Shown in pieces: positions 55,206 to 64,000 of a stretch of 64,000 bases of DNA. Under the pieces are notes generated by a model. It did no database searches, was not told the origin of the DNA, and worked only from the letters and a program-made list of their open reading frames with translations. Position 1 is the stretch's first letter; each line of letters begins with the position of its first letter. This stretch comes from Timema cristinae (taxonomy: Eukaryota; Arthropoda; Insecta; Phasmatodea; Timematidae). The stretch lies in contig JBCFYV010011135.1 of the NCBI GenBank assembly GCA_039000515.1, forward strand, positions 24,917,725-24,981,724. The letters run 5' to 3'. A program made the position numbers and the translations under genes.

Positions 55206-56157
55206 AAAACCTAAACCACTTATTTTTATAACATAAAAGAACCCTTATTTAATTATCGTTCATACATTCATCAATTAACATTGATGATTTATAAATCATT
55301 TACATAATACCGACACAACAAATAAATAGGAACAAAATAAAAATGTATTAACTCAATTACAACTGCTTCTAAATTTAATGAAATCCTGGGGTGAGATAAA
55401 TAATTGTGTTCATTTTAAAGTGCGTTATACAAAATATCGATAGCGAAATATATATATATATTATATATATTATATATATATAATAATGTGTTTTTTTTGT
55501 GTGTGTGTAAAATAGTTGCTGGCCAACAAAAGCACCCTAGTGATGTGCTTTACCACCTGTTATAAATGCATGCATGGATACGTCCGGTTGGATGTGTGCT
55601 TTTAGGCTTAATAAGGGGGGGGGGGGGTTTCAGAAGCGGAGATTTGGGATGAAGTGTGATGTTGGAAGAGGAGGGGAGGGGTGGTAGGAGCTATATGTCA
55701 CAGTCATAACGTAAACTATGGTGTGGAAAGGTCATTAATCCACGAGCATCGGAAGTCTCAGGGTTATATGTGGTGATATCGGGAAATTGCATCTCTCCCT
55801 TAAACTCCCTTCCATCGACATTTAACACCCCCTCTTCCCCACCCTATACTAGCAAAACCATATTTGTTCACCTTAATCCCCCCCAACCCCCCCCCCCCCA
55901 CTACTTTACAGCTTACGTATTAAGCTTGCTTACCTGGAGTAAAATTAATTGGAGGGTTTAATGAAGATCGTTGTCATTACGAGGTGTGCTTCTAGAAAGC
56001 TTAACACAAAACGAACCAGAGATTGATAAAATTAATGTAAATTGATTTGGTTGGTATCGGAGGTTTCCAAATTAAAGAGGTTGTGCCCTTTAAATTCAAC
56101 TGAATATCAGAGGGAGGGTTCAATGCATTTTACGCACAGTCCTTTTCAAGAAGCGTT
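55206..56157. other. intergenic, TA and G/C runs
   Basis: TA run at about 55447-55481, G-run near 55616, C-run near 55888. No gene. Confidence 0.5.
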
Positions 56158-56184
56158 AGACTTCTTCGGTGGCCACATGGTCTA

Positions 56185-57215
56185 GAGCTTGATTCACACG
56201 TTAGCTGAAAATAGAGAACAGAATCTGCTTGAGTAACTCAGCCATTTAGACGATGTATATTGGCCCATGATGCATTGCAACGCTAATTTAACACAGGTGA
56301 CTATCAACATATTTTATTTTCTAGTATATAAACATATATTTTAGATCATTCTCCCGATGTATGTTTTCAAATTATAACGCTGTGTCGTGTCACAATCCAA
56401 TACATCGATACACACTCTTACATTAACGGGTTATTTCAAATCTCCTCACAACAACCAACGAAACTGTCTGCTCGCTTCTAGCTCTACAGCGCATGCGCAC
56501 TGATTTGAGAAGGTTGGTTTTATAGATTTGAGGGGTTCTCCCGTGCCGAACATCTCAGGCAGAGCGGACGAAGTAGAGACGAGTTGAACTTTAACGGAAC
56601 AACCCGCGCTGTTAAGGCAGAACTCTTGTGATTGGCTTAGAGTGGATCCGGAAAACTGGGTGCCAAAAGTACCCCACTTTTTTCCTTTAAACAATTTTTA
56701 ACTTTTTTTCTAGCATAATGCACTGCACTTTTTTTTTTAAATTAAAAAAGTGATGAGTAAAAGCAAAAGATGCACTCTTTGATTATGCGCAACATCATAT
56801 TTTATTTAAATGTTCTTTGTCTTGTATTAATCTATTGCAATAGTTAGGTTAGGTTAGGTTAACCTTATAAATATGATTAATTAAGTTTCCTCTACTAAGA
56901 TATTTTTAAACAACTCCAAAAATGAATATTTTCGCAATTGAAAAGTATATGAGTTGCGCTGAAAAATATTAGTTAGAAAAAGTTCTTTGTTTTTACCCAT
57001 CACTTTTTAATTTTATTTGAAAAATATATGAAAAAATGGCGCATTCTTTTAATATTATAAAAAAGTTCATTGCATTATACTAGAAAAAAGTTAATCAAAG
57101 AATAAAAGAAAAAGTGTATTATTTAACATCCAGTTGTCCTAGACCGGGCTTAAAGCTAGTCACGTGACCACGTTTCTGTTCTGCGCTAGTTTTTGTCGAA
57201 GGTGTGAATCCACAG
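56185..57215. mobile_element. TA-inserted DNA element with short TIRs (family L)
   Basis: Ends carry inverted GATTCACAC (56191-56199 and complement at 57203-57211). TA occurs on both sides (56183-56184, 57216-57217), where the uninterrupted SINE has one TA, so it is a 2-base TSD. The left third has GC-rich DNA with a perfect NRF-1-type GCGCATGCGC (56489-56498) and an ATTGG box near 56632. The right two thirds contain a smaller inverted repeat. No transposase frame; probably non-autonomous. Confidence 0.8.
56698..57100. repeat. inverted repeat inside the 56-57-kb element
   Basis: AACTTTTTTTCTAGCATAAT on the left faces ATTATACTAGAAAAAAGTTA on the right, and AAAAAGTGATGAGTAAAAGC faces the complement TTTACCCATCACTTTTTAAT. 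Arms of about 100 bases, AT-rich centre containing three TTAGG at 56844-56858. Confidence 0.8.
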
Positions 57216-57345
57216 TAAGGTATTACTCTCTTGTTAGACTACTACGATGACGGGGAGATCGGGGTTTGGGACACATAAATGTAATTAATATATATGCGTA
57301 TAGCCTGGATGGGTAGTAAGACGCGGTGCTAAATTAAACAAAGAA

Positions 57346-57875
57346 GGAAGAAGGGTTAGGCGAGCGATTGACACTTGACTTTTGGATTCGTGAGAGAGGC
57401 GGTTATTGATTTTAGACCAGTTTGTTCAACATGGCAACACTGTAAAATACACTGTATTTGGAAAATTTTATTGTGAAATTACCTAAACTTATACATAAGG
57501 TTGGCTATGAAATAAAAACTTTTTATCTTTGATAGACAAGGCCACCTTATGTTTCCATTTCAATAGATTGTAATTTTGGGCAAAAAATAAATAAATGCTT
57601 TGAACAATTTTGCAGCGCTATCAAAAATAATAATAATAATTATTATTATTATTATTATTATTACACAGTTAAATTAACTCAATGTAAGCCTCATCTCAAA
57701 TCATATTTTTCTATGATTAAGTAAAATTTAATTTCTTCCCTGTAGTTGCTTTGTATGTCAATCGTTCTCTAAAATTTCATTTTAAAGTTTAAAAGTTTAA
57801 TATGAAGAGGGCAAAGTTGACACTACTATTCATAAAATTAGTCACACTCAAGATAAATATATAAAACTCAACAAT

Positions 57876-57904
<29 letters not shown>
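57346..57904. other. intergenic, TTA and TA runs
   Basis: AAT/ATT run at about 57625-57662 and TA run at 57866-57908. Nothing else recognised. Confidence 0.55.
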
Positions 57905-57908
<4 letters not shown>

Positions 57909-58147
57909 CTTACTACCCGTTAGGTTTGTACGCATATGTGTTAATTACGCTAATGATTCTAGGGACAAGGAAGTTTATATTGAGAGGAAGTGTACCCACA
58001 TTTGCCTTGTGTAAGAGTGGATAACCATATTGTTAAATACCACCTAAAGTTCACCCGACCGAGATTTGAACCTCGGATCTCTCTGTCATAGGCAGTTTAG
58101 TTTACTGCGAGAGTAGCGCGTTTGACCACGCGGACACTGAGGTGGGT
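57905..58147 (-). mobile_element. SINE family C, near full length
   Basis: Tail CTTACTACCCGTTAGG, middle AGGAAGTGTACCCACATTTG, B-box complement GAGATTTGAACCTCGGATC, head ACCACGCGGACACTGAGGTG. Confidence 0.88.
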
Positions 58148-58339
58148 AAACTTTATGTAAAATTAATCACCTAAATAAGGATGCGAAAACTATTTAGTTA
58201 TTAAAACTCACCCTGAGAAGGACTCCCGTATGGATGTAAACTTTTTAATATAAAATATAATCTGTTAACGGTGTCCTTTTTAATAGCTCGTTTTCATTCA
58301 GTTTTTAAATAAATAAAAAATAATAAATACACTTTTTTT

Positions 58340-58582
58340 AGAACCACGTCCTTACTAACTGTACAAGTTATACGTGTACTAACTACACTAAAGAGTTGAG
58401 TATGAAGAAGGTTAAATTTATAGGAAGTATAACCGCATTTGCGTGGCTGGAGAGAGGAAAAAAACATTTAAGGTAAAACCCTCTTATTACACTCGACCAG
58501 AATTCGTACTCAGGTCACCCTGTCACAGACAGTCTACTATATTGAGAGAGTGACGCCTTAGACCATGCATCCACCGAAGCGC
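58340..58582 (-). mobile_element. SINE family C, near full length
   Basis: Tail GAACCACGTCCTTACTAAC, middle AACCGCATTTGCGTGGCTGG, head GCCTTAGACCATGCATCCAC. More decayed than its neighbour. Confidence 0.82.
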
Positions 58583-59085
58583 TCTGGAAAGAGAATGAGG
58601 ACAAACGCGCGCTAGATTGTTAACCAGCTGGTTCCGACGAGTGACTTGAATGTTTGGTTCTGTCACGGATTGTACTGGCCACTGTGTAGTCTACCGCTGG
58701 CGCACGCCCATCCATTGCATTCTGGGTAAGAAAGTGGCCCTCCCGACTGGCTGACCACGTGTGAACTGCCCAGGATTCTTCCCACTGGTCCCCGCGGGCA
58801 GATGTGTGTAGCTCCACAAACCTCCATTTACTCACCCTAACTGCTAGTGTACGGAGCCCTTAGTTACAACCGTGCAGGAATCCAACCCTGACCATCCCAC
58901 CCCCACCCCCCATCACCGGGGAACGACGTTTTTAGTCCGCAAACCCACCGTTGTAGATAATTTACTCATAAGTTTTCTATTATTTTTTTTCCCCTTGGTG
59001 TACCACTCCACATTTTTCGGTTCTCTCCATTTCTGGCATAAATTTTTTAATTGCAAAATATCAGTCTTCCCTTTTTTGGGGGGTA
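58583..59085. other. GC-richer unique patch
   Basis: About 58600-58930 is GC-rich for this window, with GCATTCTGGGTAAG near 58717, which resembles a ZNF143-type promoter motif. The short frames have no domain. Confidence 0.4.
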
Positions 59086-59089
59086 AGAC

Positions 59090-59210
59090 AAGCATACAGA
59101 CAGACAGACAGACAGACAGATAGACATATTATAAAATCCCCTCTTTTGGGATACAATTTTATTCATGGGAACTATACTTTCTCTGTATGAGAAAACATAA
59201 ATATTATAAT
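59090..59210 (+). repeat. repeat family E, 3' fragment
   Basis: A long CAGA run at about 59096-59125 followed by AAAATCCCCTCTTTTGGGAT and CTATACTTTCTCTGTATGAG. Confidence 0.65.
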
Positions 59211-59275
59211 TACATTAAGGGTGCAAGGGGGAAAAAAAAGTGGAAAGTTACATTACATCTCTTAACTCCACAAGA

Positions 59276-59575
59276 TAACCAGGAAACACTGGTTTAAATC
59301 AATTTAATTTTTTCTAAGAAACATAGTCTGAAGTTTATTAAATAGGTATCATGATTGTATTAACAGATGGCAGCACTAACTCAATTTAAATACGACAGAC
59401 CTCTTTTAACCATAATATAAAGTACATTAGAAAGGTCTCATGATTGTCTAACAGATGGCAGCACTAACTCAATTTAAATATGACAAAGACCTCTTTTAAC
59501 CATGATATAAAGTACATTAGAAAGGTCTCATGATTGTCTAACAGATGGCAGCACTATCTGAATCTGAGTTAAAAT
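59276..59575 (+). repeat. repeat family J, about 3 tandem units of 90 bp
   Basis: Units with TCATGATTGTCTAACAGATG, GCAGCACTAACTCAATTTAA and AGTACATTAGAAAGGTC; starts near 59349, 59439 and 59529. A single unit with the same flank lies at 33405. Confidence 0.88.
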
Positions 59576-59965
59576 TTTACTTCCCTACTCCTTCCCCCCC
59601 CCCCCTTGTATCCTACCCATCTGAGAGTTTTTTTTATATTTGTTGTAAAATCAAGATAATGTGTTTATACATTACAATATTGATCACTGGATTAAGGAGT
59701 GTTAAAGTTTAAATTAGTTTGCTCCTAATTAGATATGAAGACCTTGGGTATTTCAGATTTCAGATTTTGTGGCTAGTTATCAGCTGTGTATCTCACTTAA
59801 TAGGGCATAGTATAAGGTGAGGCATAAATTAACGAGACAAGCTACGTATTGGCAATTATTTAGAGTGGGTTGGTGGATGGGTGGGTGGGTGGGTGGGTGG
59901 GTAGCGGGTTATCTGAAGCAAATTTAACAGACTATAAACTAGAGCGCAAAACATTTTTGCATAGC

Positions 59966-59997
<32 letters not shown>

Positions 59998-60028
59998 GTC
60001 CCTTAGTCTGTAGGGTTTTTGGTCGCTG
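59576..60028. other. intergenic with GGGT run
   Basis: C-run near 59595, GGGT run at 59879-59898, TA run near 59969-59997. No gene. Confidence 0.55.
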
Positions 60029-60300
60029 TAATCTAGGGTGGGCAAACTTTTCACGATTCGTGGGCCTTTTTCTGCATTTTTTTATGTTTGAACGAGAGGG
60101 ATACAATAAAAATAAAATAAGCTGTACAGCATTTTTTTTAAATTTAGGAATTACTTTCTTACTAAATACAATTATTTTTATTCTTTGCAGTTAAAATTGA
60201 TAAGATTTTACAAGGTTACCACATTATATACATTCGCGTAGTTCCAGGCAGATATATTATGAGCCCGTGCGATGACAGAGCCCCTAGTGGTCAGCAAGCA
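60029..60300 (+). mobile_element. possible hAT-like element end
   Basis: TAGGGTGGGCAAACTTTTCA followed by CGTGGGCC resembles the start of some hAT elements. No matching right end or TSD was found, so this is a weak call. Confidence 0.25.
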
Positions 60301-60314
60301 TCACTAATGTATGC

Positions 60315-60316
<2 letters not shown>

Positions 60317-60359
<43 letters not shown>

Positions 60360-60507
60360 GCACCTCGTCTTACTAACCGTTCGGGTTTGACGCACTTACG
60401 CTATTGTGTAATGGTAGGGTGATTGTGAGATGAAATGGAGGACCTACAGTTTAACGTGAGATCCGAACCACGGTGGAGGCCTGGCATTCCCCACATTCAC
60501 GAGTTGG
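60317..60507 (-). mobile_element. SINE family A, 5'-truncated
   Basis: Long TTA run, then AGCACCTCGTCTTACTAACC and middle up to CCCACATTCACGAGTTG. No clear TSD. Confidence 0.9.
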
Positions 60508-60959
60508 GAATTACTATTGTTATTTTATAGGTAATTAATAGGGACACCGAAATATCATAGAGTACTTACAAATCTTTTACTTTGCACATTAAATGGGATA
60601 TTAACATTGTTTATAACGTTCATTGCAGCATTTTTTAAATATATTATAAACACAAGAAATTTAAATGAAACTTTTAACAAAATTGATTACTTGGACTTTT
60701 ATATTCTAATTTTATGGATAATTATGTCGGTTTGAATGATAGTTAATAATTTACAAACTATAAACATCCTCACTTAATAACCGACACAATTTTTTTTTCT
60801 GAAACTGCAACAAAAAAAAAATCTTAATACTTCTATAGCTCCATGGCATAAGCTCTAAATCAATCTATACTGATCGAGTAGAAATTAGGTGAAATATATT
60901 ATTTGTCTTGCTATTATGACAGTTAAACTGTGAACTAAAGCCAATACAATATTTAAAAT
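60508..60959. other. intergenic, AT-rich
   Basis: No gene or repeat recognised. Confidence 0.5.
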
Positions 60960-60971
60960 TTAAATGGCAGA

Positions 60972-61230
60972 GACCCGCCTTGGTGGCGTAGTTGGCTAAC
61001 GCTCTTGTCGTGTTGAGCTCGACTGCTGAGGACGGGGAGATCGAGGTTCGAATCTCGGTCGGGTGAACTGGGGGAAATTTTTCCTAAATGGTTTTCCACT
61101 CTCCCTCCACGCAAATGCGGGTTCACTTCCTCAAATTCAACCTTCCCAATTCGTAATCCATTAGCGTAATTAGACTTAAAGCGTATAACCCGAACGGGTA
61201 GTAAGACGTGGTGCTAAATATATATTATTA
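60972..61230 (+). mobile_element. SINE family B, full length, with TSD
   Basis: Head CCCGCCTTGGTGGCGTAGTT, B box CGAGGTTCGAATCTCGG, middle CACGCAAATGCGGGTTCAC, full tail. Perfect 12-base TSD TTAAATGGCAGA at 60960-60971 and 61231-61242. Confidence 0.96.
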
Positions 61231-61242
61231 TTAAATGGCAGA

Positions 61243-62437
61243 AAAATTACTCTCTAAGTTTCCGTTCAATTTTGCACTTTTCAAACCTAAAAAAAACACC
61301 TTATTTACCAGCGTTTACTACCAAAATCCAAAACTCTTTTTATTTAACGAAATACAATCTATTTTATTTATCACAAATAAAGGTTTCTAGTAATGATATA
61401 ATATATTTATTTATAAATTTTAAAAGTTGAAAACATATTCGTCACTTTCAATATATAAATAAGATATTTGTGACTATATCTTTAAACTTATAATATTCAT
61501 ATCTCATCAAACTTTGATAATTATATATATAAATTGCACAAGCGTATGATTTCTAAATGTAATTTGCTTTAGTGGGATTATCTTTTATCCTGGATGGTAT
61601 ATTATAAACGAGCAAAGTTTTCGATTATTTTCATTCATTACTAGAAAAAAGTAAAATATCGATTATTTTGTTTCGATACTAGAAATTAGTAGACTATCGA
61701 TTCTTTTGTTTCGATATTGGAAACGAATAAATTAATAATAACTTTCTGATAATACCACATCTTTAACTACAGTCTAAAACACAAGACAAAATAAAAGCTT
61801 AAAAAAAAATAGGGGGGAGGGGGGGTCTAAGCGGAAAGGAAAGAGGGTGTTTCGAAAATCAAGAAAAATAGAGAGAGAGAGGGAAATAGACATTACCAAA
61901 CTACGTCACATCTCCCACAAATTGGACATGTATTTATCTTATCTCAACCTCCAACTGCATTCCAATTAGGCCCTCCTTCCTAAACGATCAGATAAGGAGG
62001 GTATCCCCCCCTCCGAGACCAGAGTCGTCACTGTTTGGAACGGTTGACGTCTACCCCCCTCCCTACACCCTCTTCACACCCAAGAGGTATATTTTGAGTG
62101 TAAAGGGATGAAAAGGAGGGTGGGGAGGGAGAGGGAGGGATTGTACCACTAACTTTCCCTTCTCCAAGACGTGAGATGGCTTCGTGAATGTGATGCACAC
62201 CTCCTATAATTAGAAAGGACGCCAAACTTTCGGCTTCAACTTTAGCACTCGAGAGTGTAAACTTCGTCAAAAGGATGGTTTGTGTGTGTGGGGGGGGGGG
62301 GGGGGTCTAAGGAAAATTGAGGAGTAACAGGAAGGACCACGTATTGTTACCGTGTGATTTAAGGTAAGAGTATAGGTAACACGTGAAAAGGGACAGTGTT
62401 TTTGTTTGTTTTTCTAGTTTTCATAGCAAAATATTGA
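61243..62437. other. intergenic, small repeat and low complexity
   Basis: Three units of about 40 bases with TCGATTATTTTGTTTCGATA at 61619-61730. G-runs near 61811 and 62289, C-run near 62004. The 80-codon reverse frame at 62028 has no domain. Confidence 0.55.
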
Positions 62438-62706
62438 TACCCAGTTCGGTGGAAGAGTAGTCTTACGCACTACTCTTGTAATAGGCTATACCGCTGATAT
62501 CGGGGGGGGAGGGGAAGGGGGGGGGAGATTGAGTTCGAATCTCGGTCAGGTGAACTTGAGGGTTGGTATTTCTAAAATGGCTTTCCACTCTCCCTCCACG
62601 TAAATACGAGTACACTTCCTATAAATATAAACTTCCTCATCCCTAGAACCATTAGCTTAATTAGTACATATAGGTATAAACCGAACGGGTAGTAAGATAC
62701 GGTGAC
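62438..62706 (+). mobile_element. SINE family C with a G-rich expansion
   Basis: Head CAGTTCGGTGGAAGAGTAG, an expanded G-run at about 62501-62526 in the usual GACGGGGAGATC, B box GAGTTCGAATCTCGGTC, middle CCACGTAAATACGAGTACAC, tail CGAACGGGTAGTAAGATACG. Confidence 0.88.
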
Positions 62707-62717
62707 AAAATACACAT

Positions 62718-62753
<36 letters not shown>

Positions 62754-63222
62754 ATAGGATGCGAAGTGCGTGAAATTAATCAATTCAAGAATAAGACTTT
62801 AATTAAATTCATTGTAAAATAGTTTTGTTTATTTAAAATAAATTTTTTTTTAGTATTCAGAAGAGATTTATTGTTCAAAAATTCATAAAAGGAGGCCAAC
62901 ATAATACATATTAATTATCATGCTTCATTAATGGAGATAAATGTTTGTGTCTAGCATTACATTATACATTCACTATTATTAAAATTTAAAAAATGTGATT
63001 ACACTCGGAGGGTTTCAAAATTAAAAATAAATTAAGAACAAGGCATTGCCCTAAAAAAATTGAGATGAAAAAAGGATCACAAAAAAAATGGATCAAAATC
63101 TTTAGAAACTGAGAAAAAAAAAAGGCGATAATTTATGTTTCATAAAAGTTCCACGTCATATTAAATATGCCGACCCTTTTAAAAAATAAAATAAAAAGAG
63201 ACCATTTAGTACCAGCTATGAT
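62707..63222. other. intergenic, TA run then AT-rich
   Basis: TA run at 62714-62752; otherwise nothing recognised. Confidence 0.5.
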
Positions 63223-63224
63223 CG

Positions 63225-63325
63225 TAGCAGCAGTGTCGCGGCATTATTAGCCTCGCTAAACATCGTATGACGTCACTGGACCGGAATGTGATATATTCGT
63301 CAAGTTTACCGGGCGCCATTTTGGT
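63225..63325 (+). promoter_or_regulatory. promoter-like cluster: CRE, ETS-like, YY1-like
   Basis: In 60 bases there are a perfect CRE TGACGTCA (63268-63275), an ETS-like CCGGAA (63280-63285) and a YY1-like GCCATTTTG (63315-63323). Such combinations occur in TATA-less animal promoters. No exon is recognised on either side. Confidence 0.3.
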
Positions 63326-63870
63326 TAATAGAAAATGCTTTTATGTGGCTGCCTACTAAATGTGAAATATCCTTTTACTGCTTTTTTTTAAAAAAATGGG
63401 AATGGCATCAATATATAAAAACCACTAAAACAATCCTCGATTATATTAAAATGTAATGTTGAAAATGACTTTCTTTGTTTGAGGAAGGCTAGATATATGT
63501 TCCTGACAATTTGCTTTGATCTGATAACTGAGAATTTCACATGAAACTTCCTTGAAAATGAATCACAGATGTATTTTCATGACCATATTTGAAAGGACAA
63601 ACCACAAATTGTGTAAATCTTATATTGAAGTGTTTAATAAACCACGAATTGTGTAAACCATATTTTGAAATACTAAACCATTTCGGCAGTGGTGTCCACC
63701 CCTTCAACCCTAAGGACATTCTTGACCTCGAAGGGTTTTATTTTCTGACTGATATCCTATTGAAAGGCCACAGCGTGTCAAAATATGGAAACAACTTATT
63801 AATAAAGACACCGAAATTTTGAAATTTCGTGATACATGTTTCTACGACCTTTTAATTAAACGAGTCCAAG
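63326..63870. other. intergenic, short tandem motif
   Basis: AAACCACAAATTGTGTAAA (63599) and AAACCACGAATTGTGTAAA (63639) form two units of about 40 bases. A 77-codon frame spans them but shows no domain. Confidence 0.5.
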
Positions 63871-64000
63871 ATATCAGGCCCAAATTAGCTCGCGCGAGGT
63901 TTGGGAGTAAAAGGGAAAGGAAAAGACAAGAAATGTGTGCAGTACATTCGTATTGAATGATTACTCGACATTTCCCGCGGTGACGATGGGGGACAAAGCG
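63871..64000 (+). repeat. repeat family K, copy 2, cut by window end
   Basis: Matches 43223-43365 in the same orientation with few differences (a missing T in CGTATTGAATG, small changes in the A/G-rich stretch). It continues beyond the window. Confidence 0.88.

Larger units (their letters stand above)
56158..57345 (+). mobile_element. SINE family C split by a 1.03-kb DNA element
   Basis: Head CTTCTTCGGTGGCCACATGG to TCTA at 56184; resumes TAAGGTATTACTCTC at 57216, with GATGACGGGGAGATCGGGG, and ends GGGTAGTAAGACGCGGTGC. Much of the middle is deleted. Confidence 0.88.

Noticed and set aside
56844..56858. Interstitial telomere (TTAGG, three units)
   Set aside because: Only three units, inside a repeated element. 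Too short for a telomeric origin or for naming an arthropod host.
222..62706. Functional tRNA genes at SINE heads
   Set aside because: Heads retain A- and B-box-like motifs but do not close a proper acceptor stem, and each is joined to a SINE body.

Overview
The window looks like non-coding, repeat-saturated DNA from an invertebrate animal nuclear genome. It is AT-rich, has no bacterial-style gene packing, and no reading frame in it can be supported as an intact host gene. The long open frames are by-products of tandem repeats whose unit length is a multiple of three (27, 54 and 33 bp). The lineage cannot be fixed from sequence alone. A marine invertebrate is plausible from the SINE style, and a short TTAGG run is only a weak arthropod hint.

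Most recognisable DNA falls into two classes. (1) About sixty interspersed copies of tRNA-derived SINEs and other short elements. I name the families A to L for this window only. Family A (15 copies) has a tRNA-Glu-like head, family B (6 copies) a different tRNA-like head, and family C (about 30 worn copies) is an old relative of B. All three end in the same 3' tail, around CGGGTAGTAAGACGCGGTG, followed by TAA repeats. Families D and F have other tRNA-like heads and share a second tail containing ACGTTAAATA. E is an 0.8-kb non-coding repeat containing a CAGA run. G, H, I, J, K and L are further repeats. DNA-transposon remains include a hAT relic with a transposase C-terminus (41.7-42.5 kb), a Tc1/mariner-like hairpin element (22.3-22.9 kb), a TIR MITE (H) and a 1.03-kb TA-inserted element (56.2-57.2 kb). 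(2) Ten or more tandem arrays: 54 bp and 27 bp (6.6-8.8 kb), 93 bp (15.3-16.2), 37 bp (18.9-19.5), 85 bp (20.0-21.4), 33 bp (30.1-32.1), 47 bp (37.2), 23 bp (38.9-39.7), 110 bp (40.8-41.3), CA-rich (46.6-46.8), 31 bp (47.4-48.0) and 90 bp (59.3-59.6).

Nothing here works as an operon or pathway. What can be read is history: target-site duplications (TSDs) and nested insertions show A and B to be young and C, E, F and H old. One 51-bp insertion consists of the SINE tail alone, and one tandem array shows stepwise growth from a 27-bp unit to 54 and 216 bp. Weak gene-like signals, all low confidence, lie near 9.1, 14.9, 18.3, 34.7, 41.4 and 63.3 kb.
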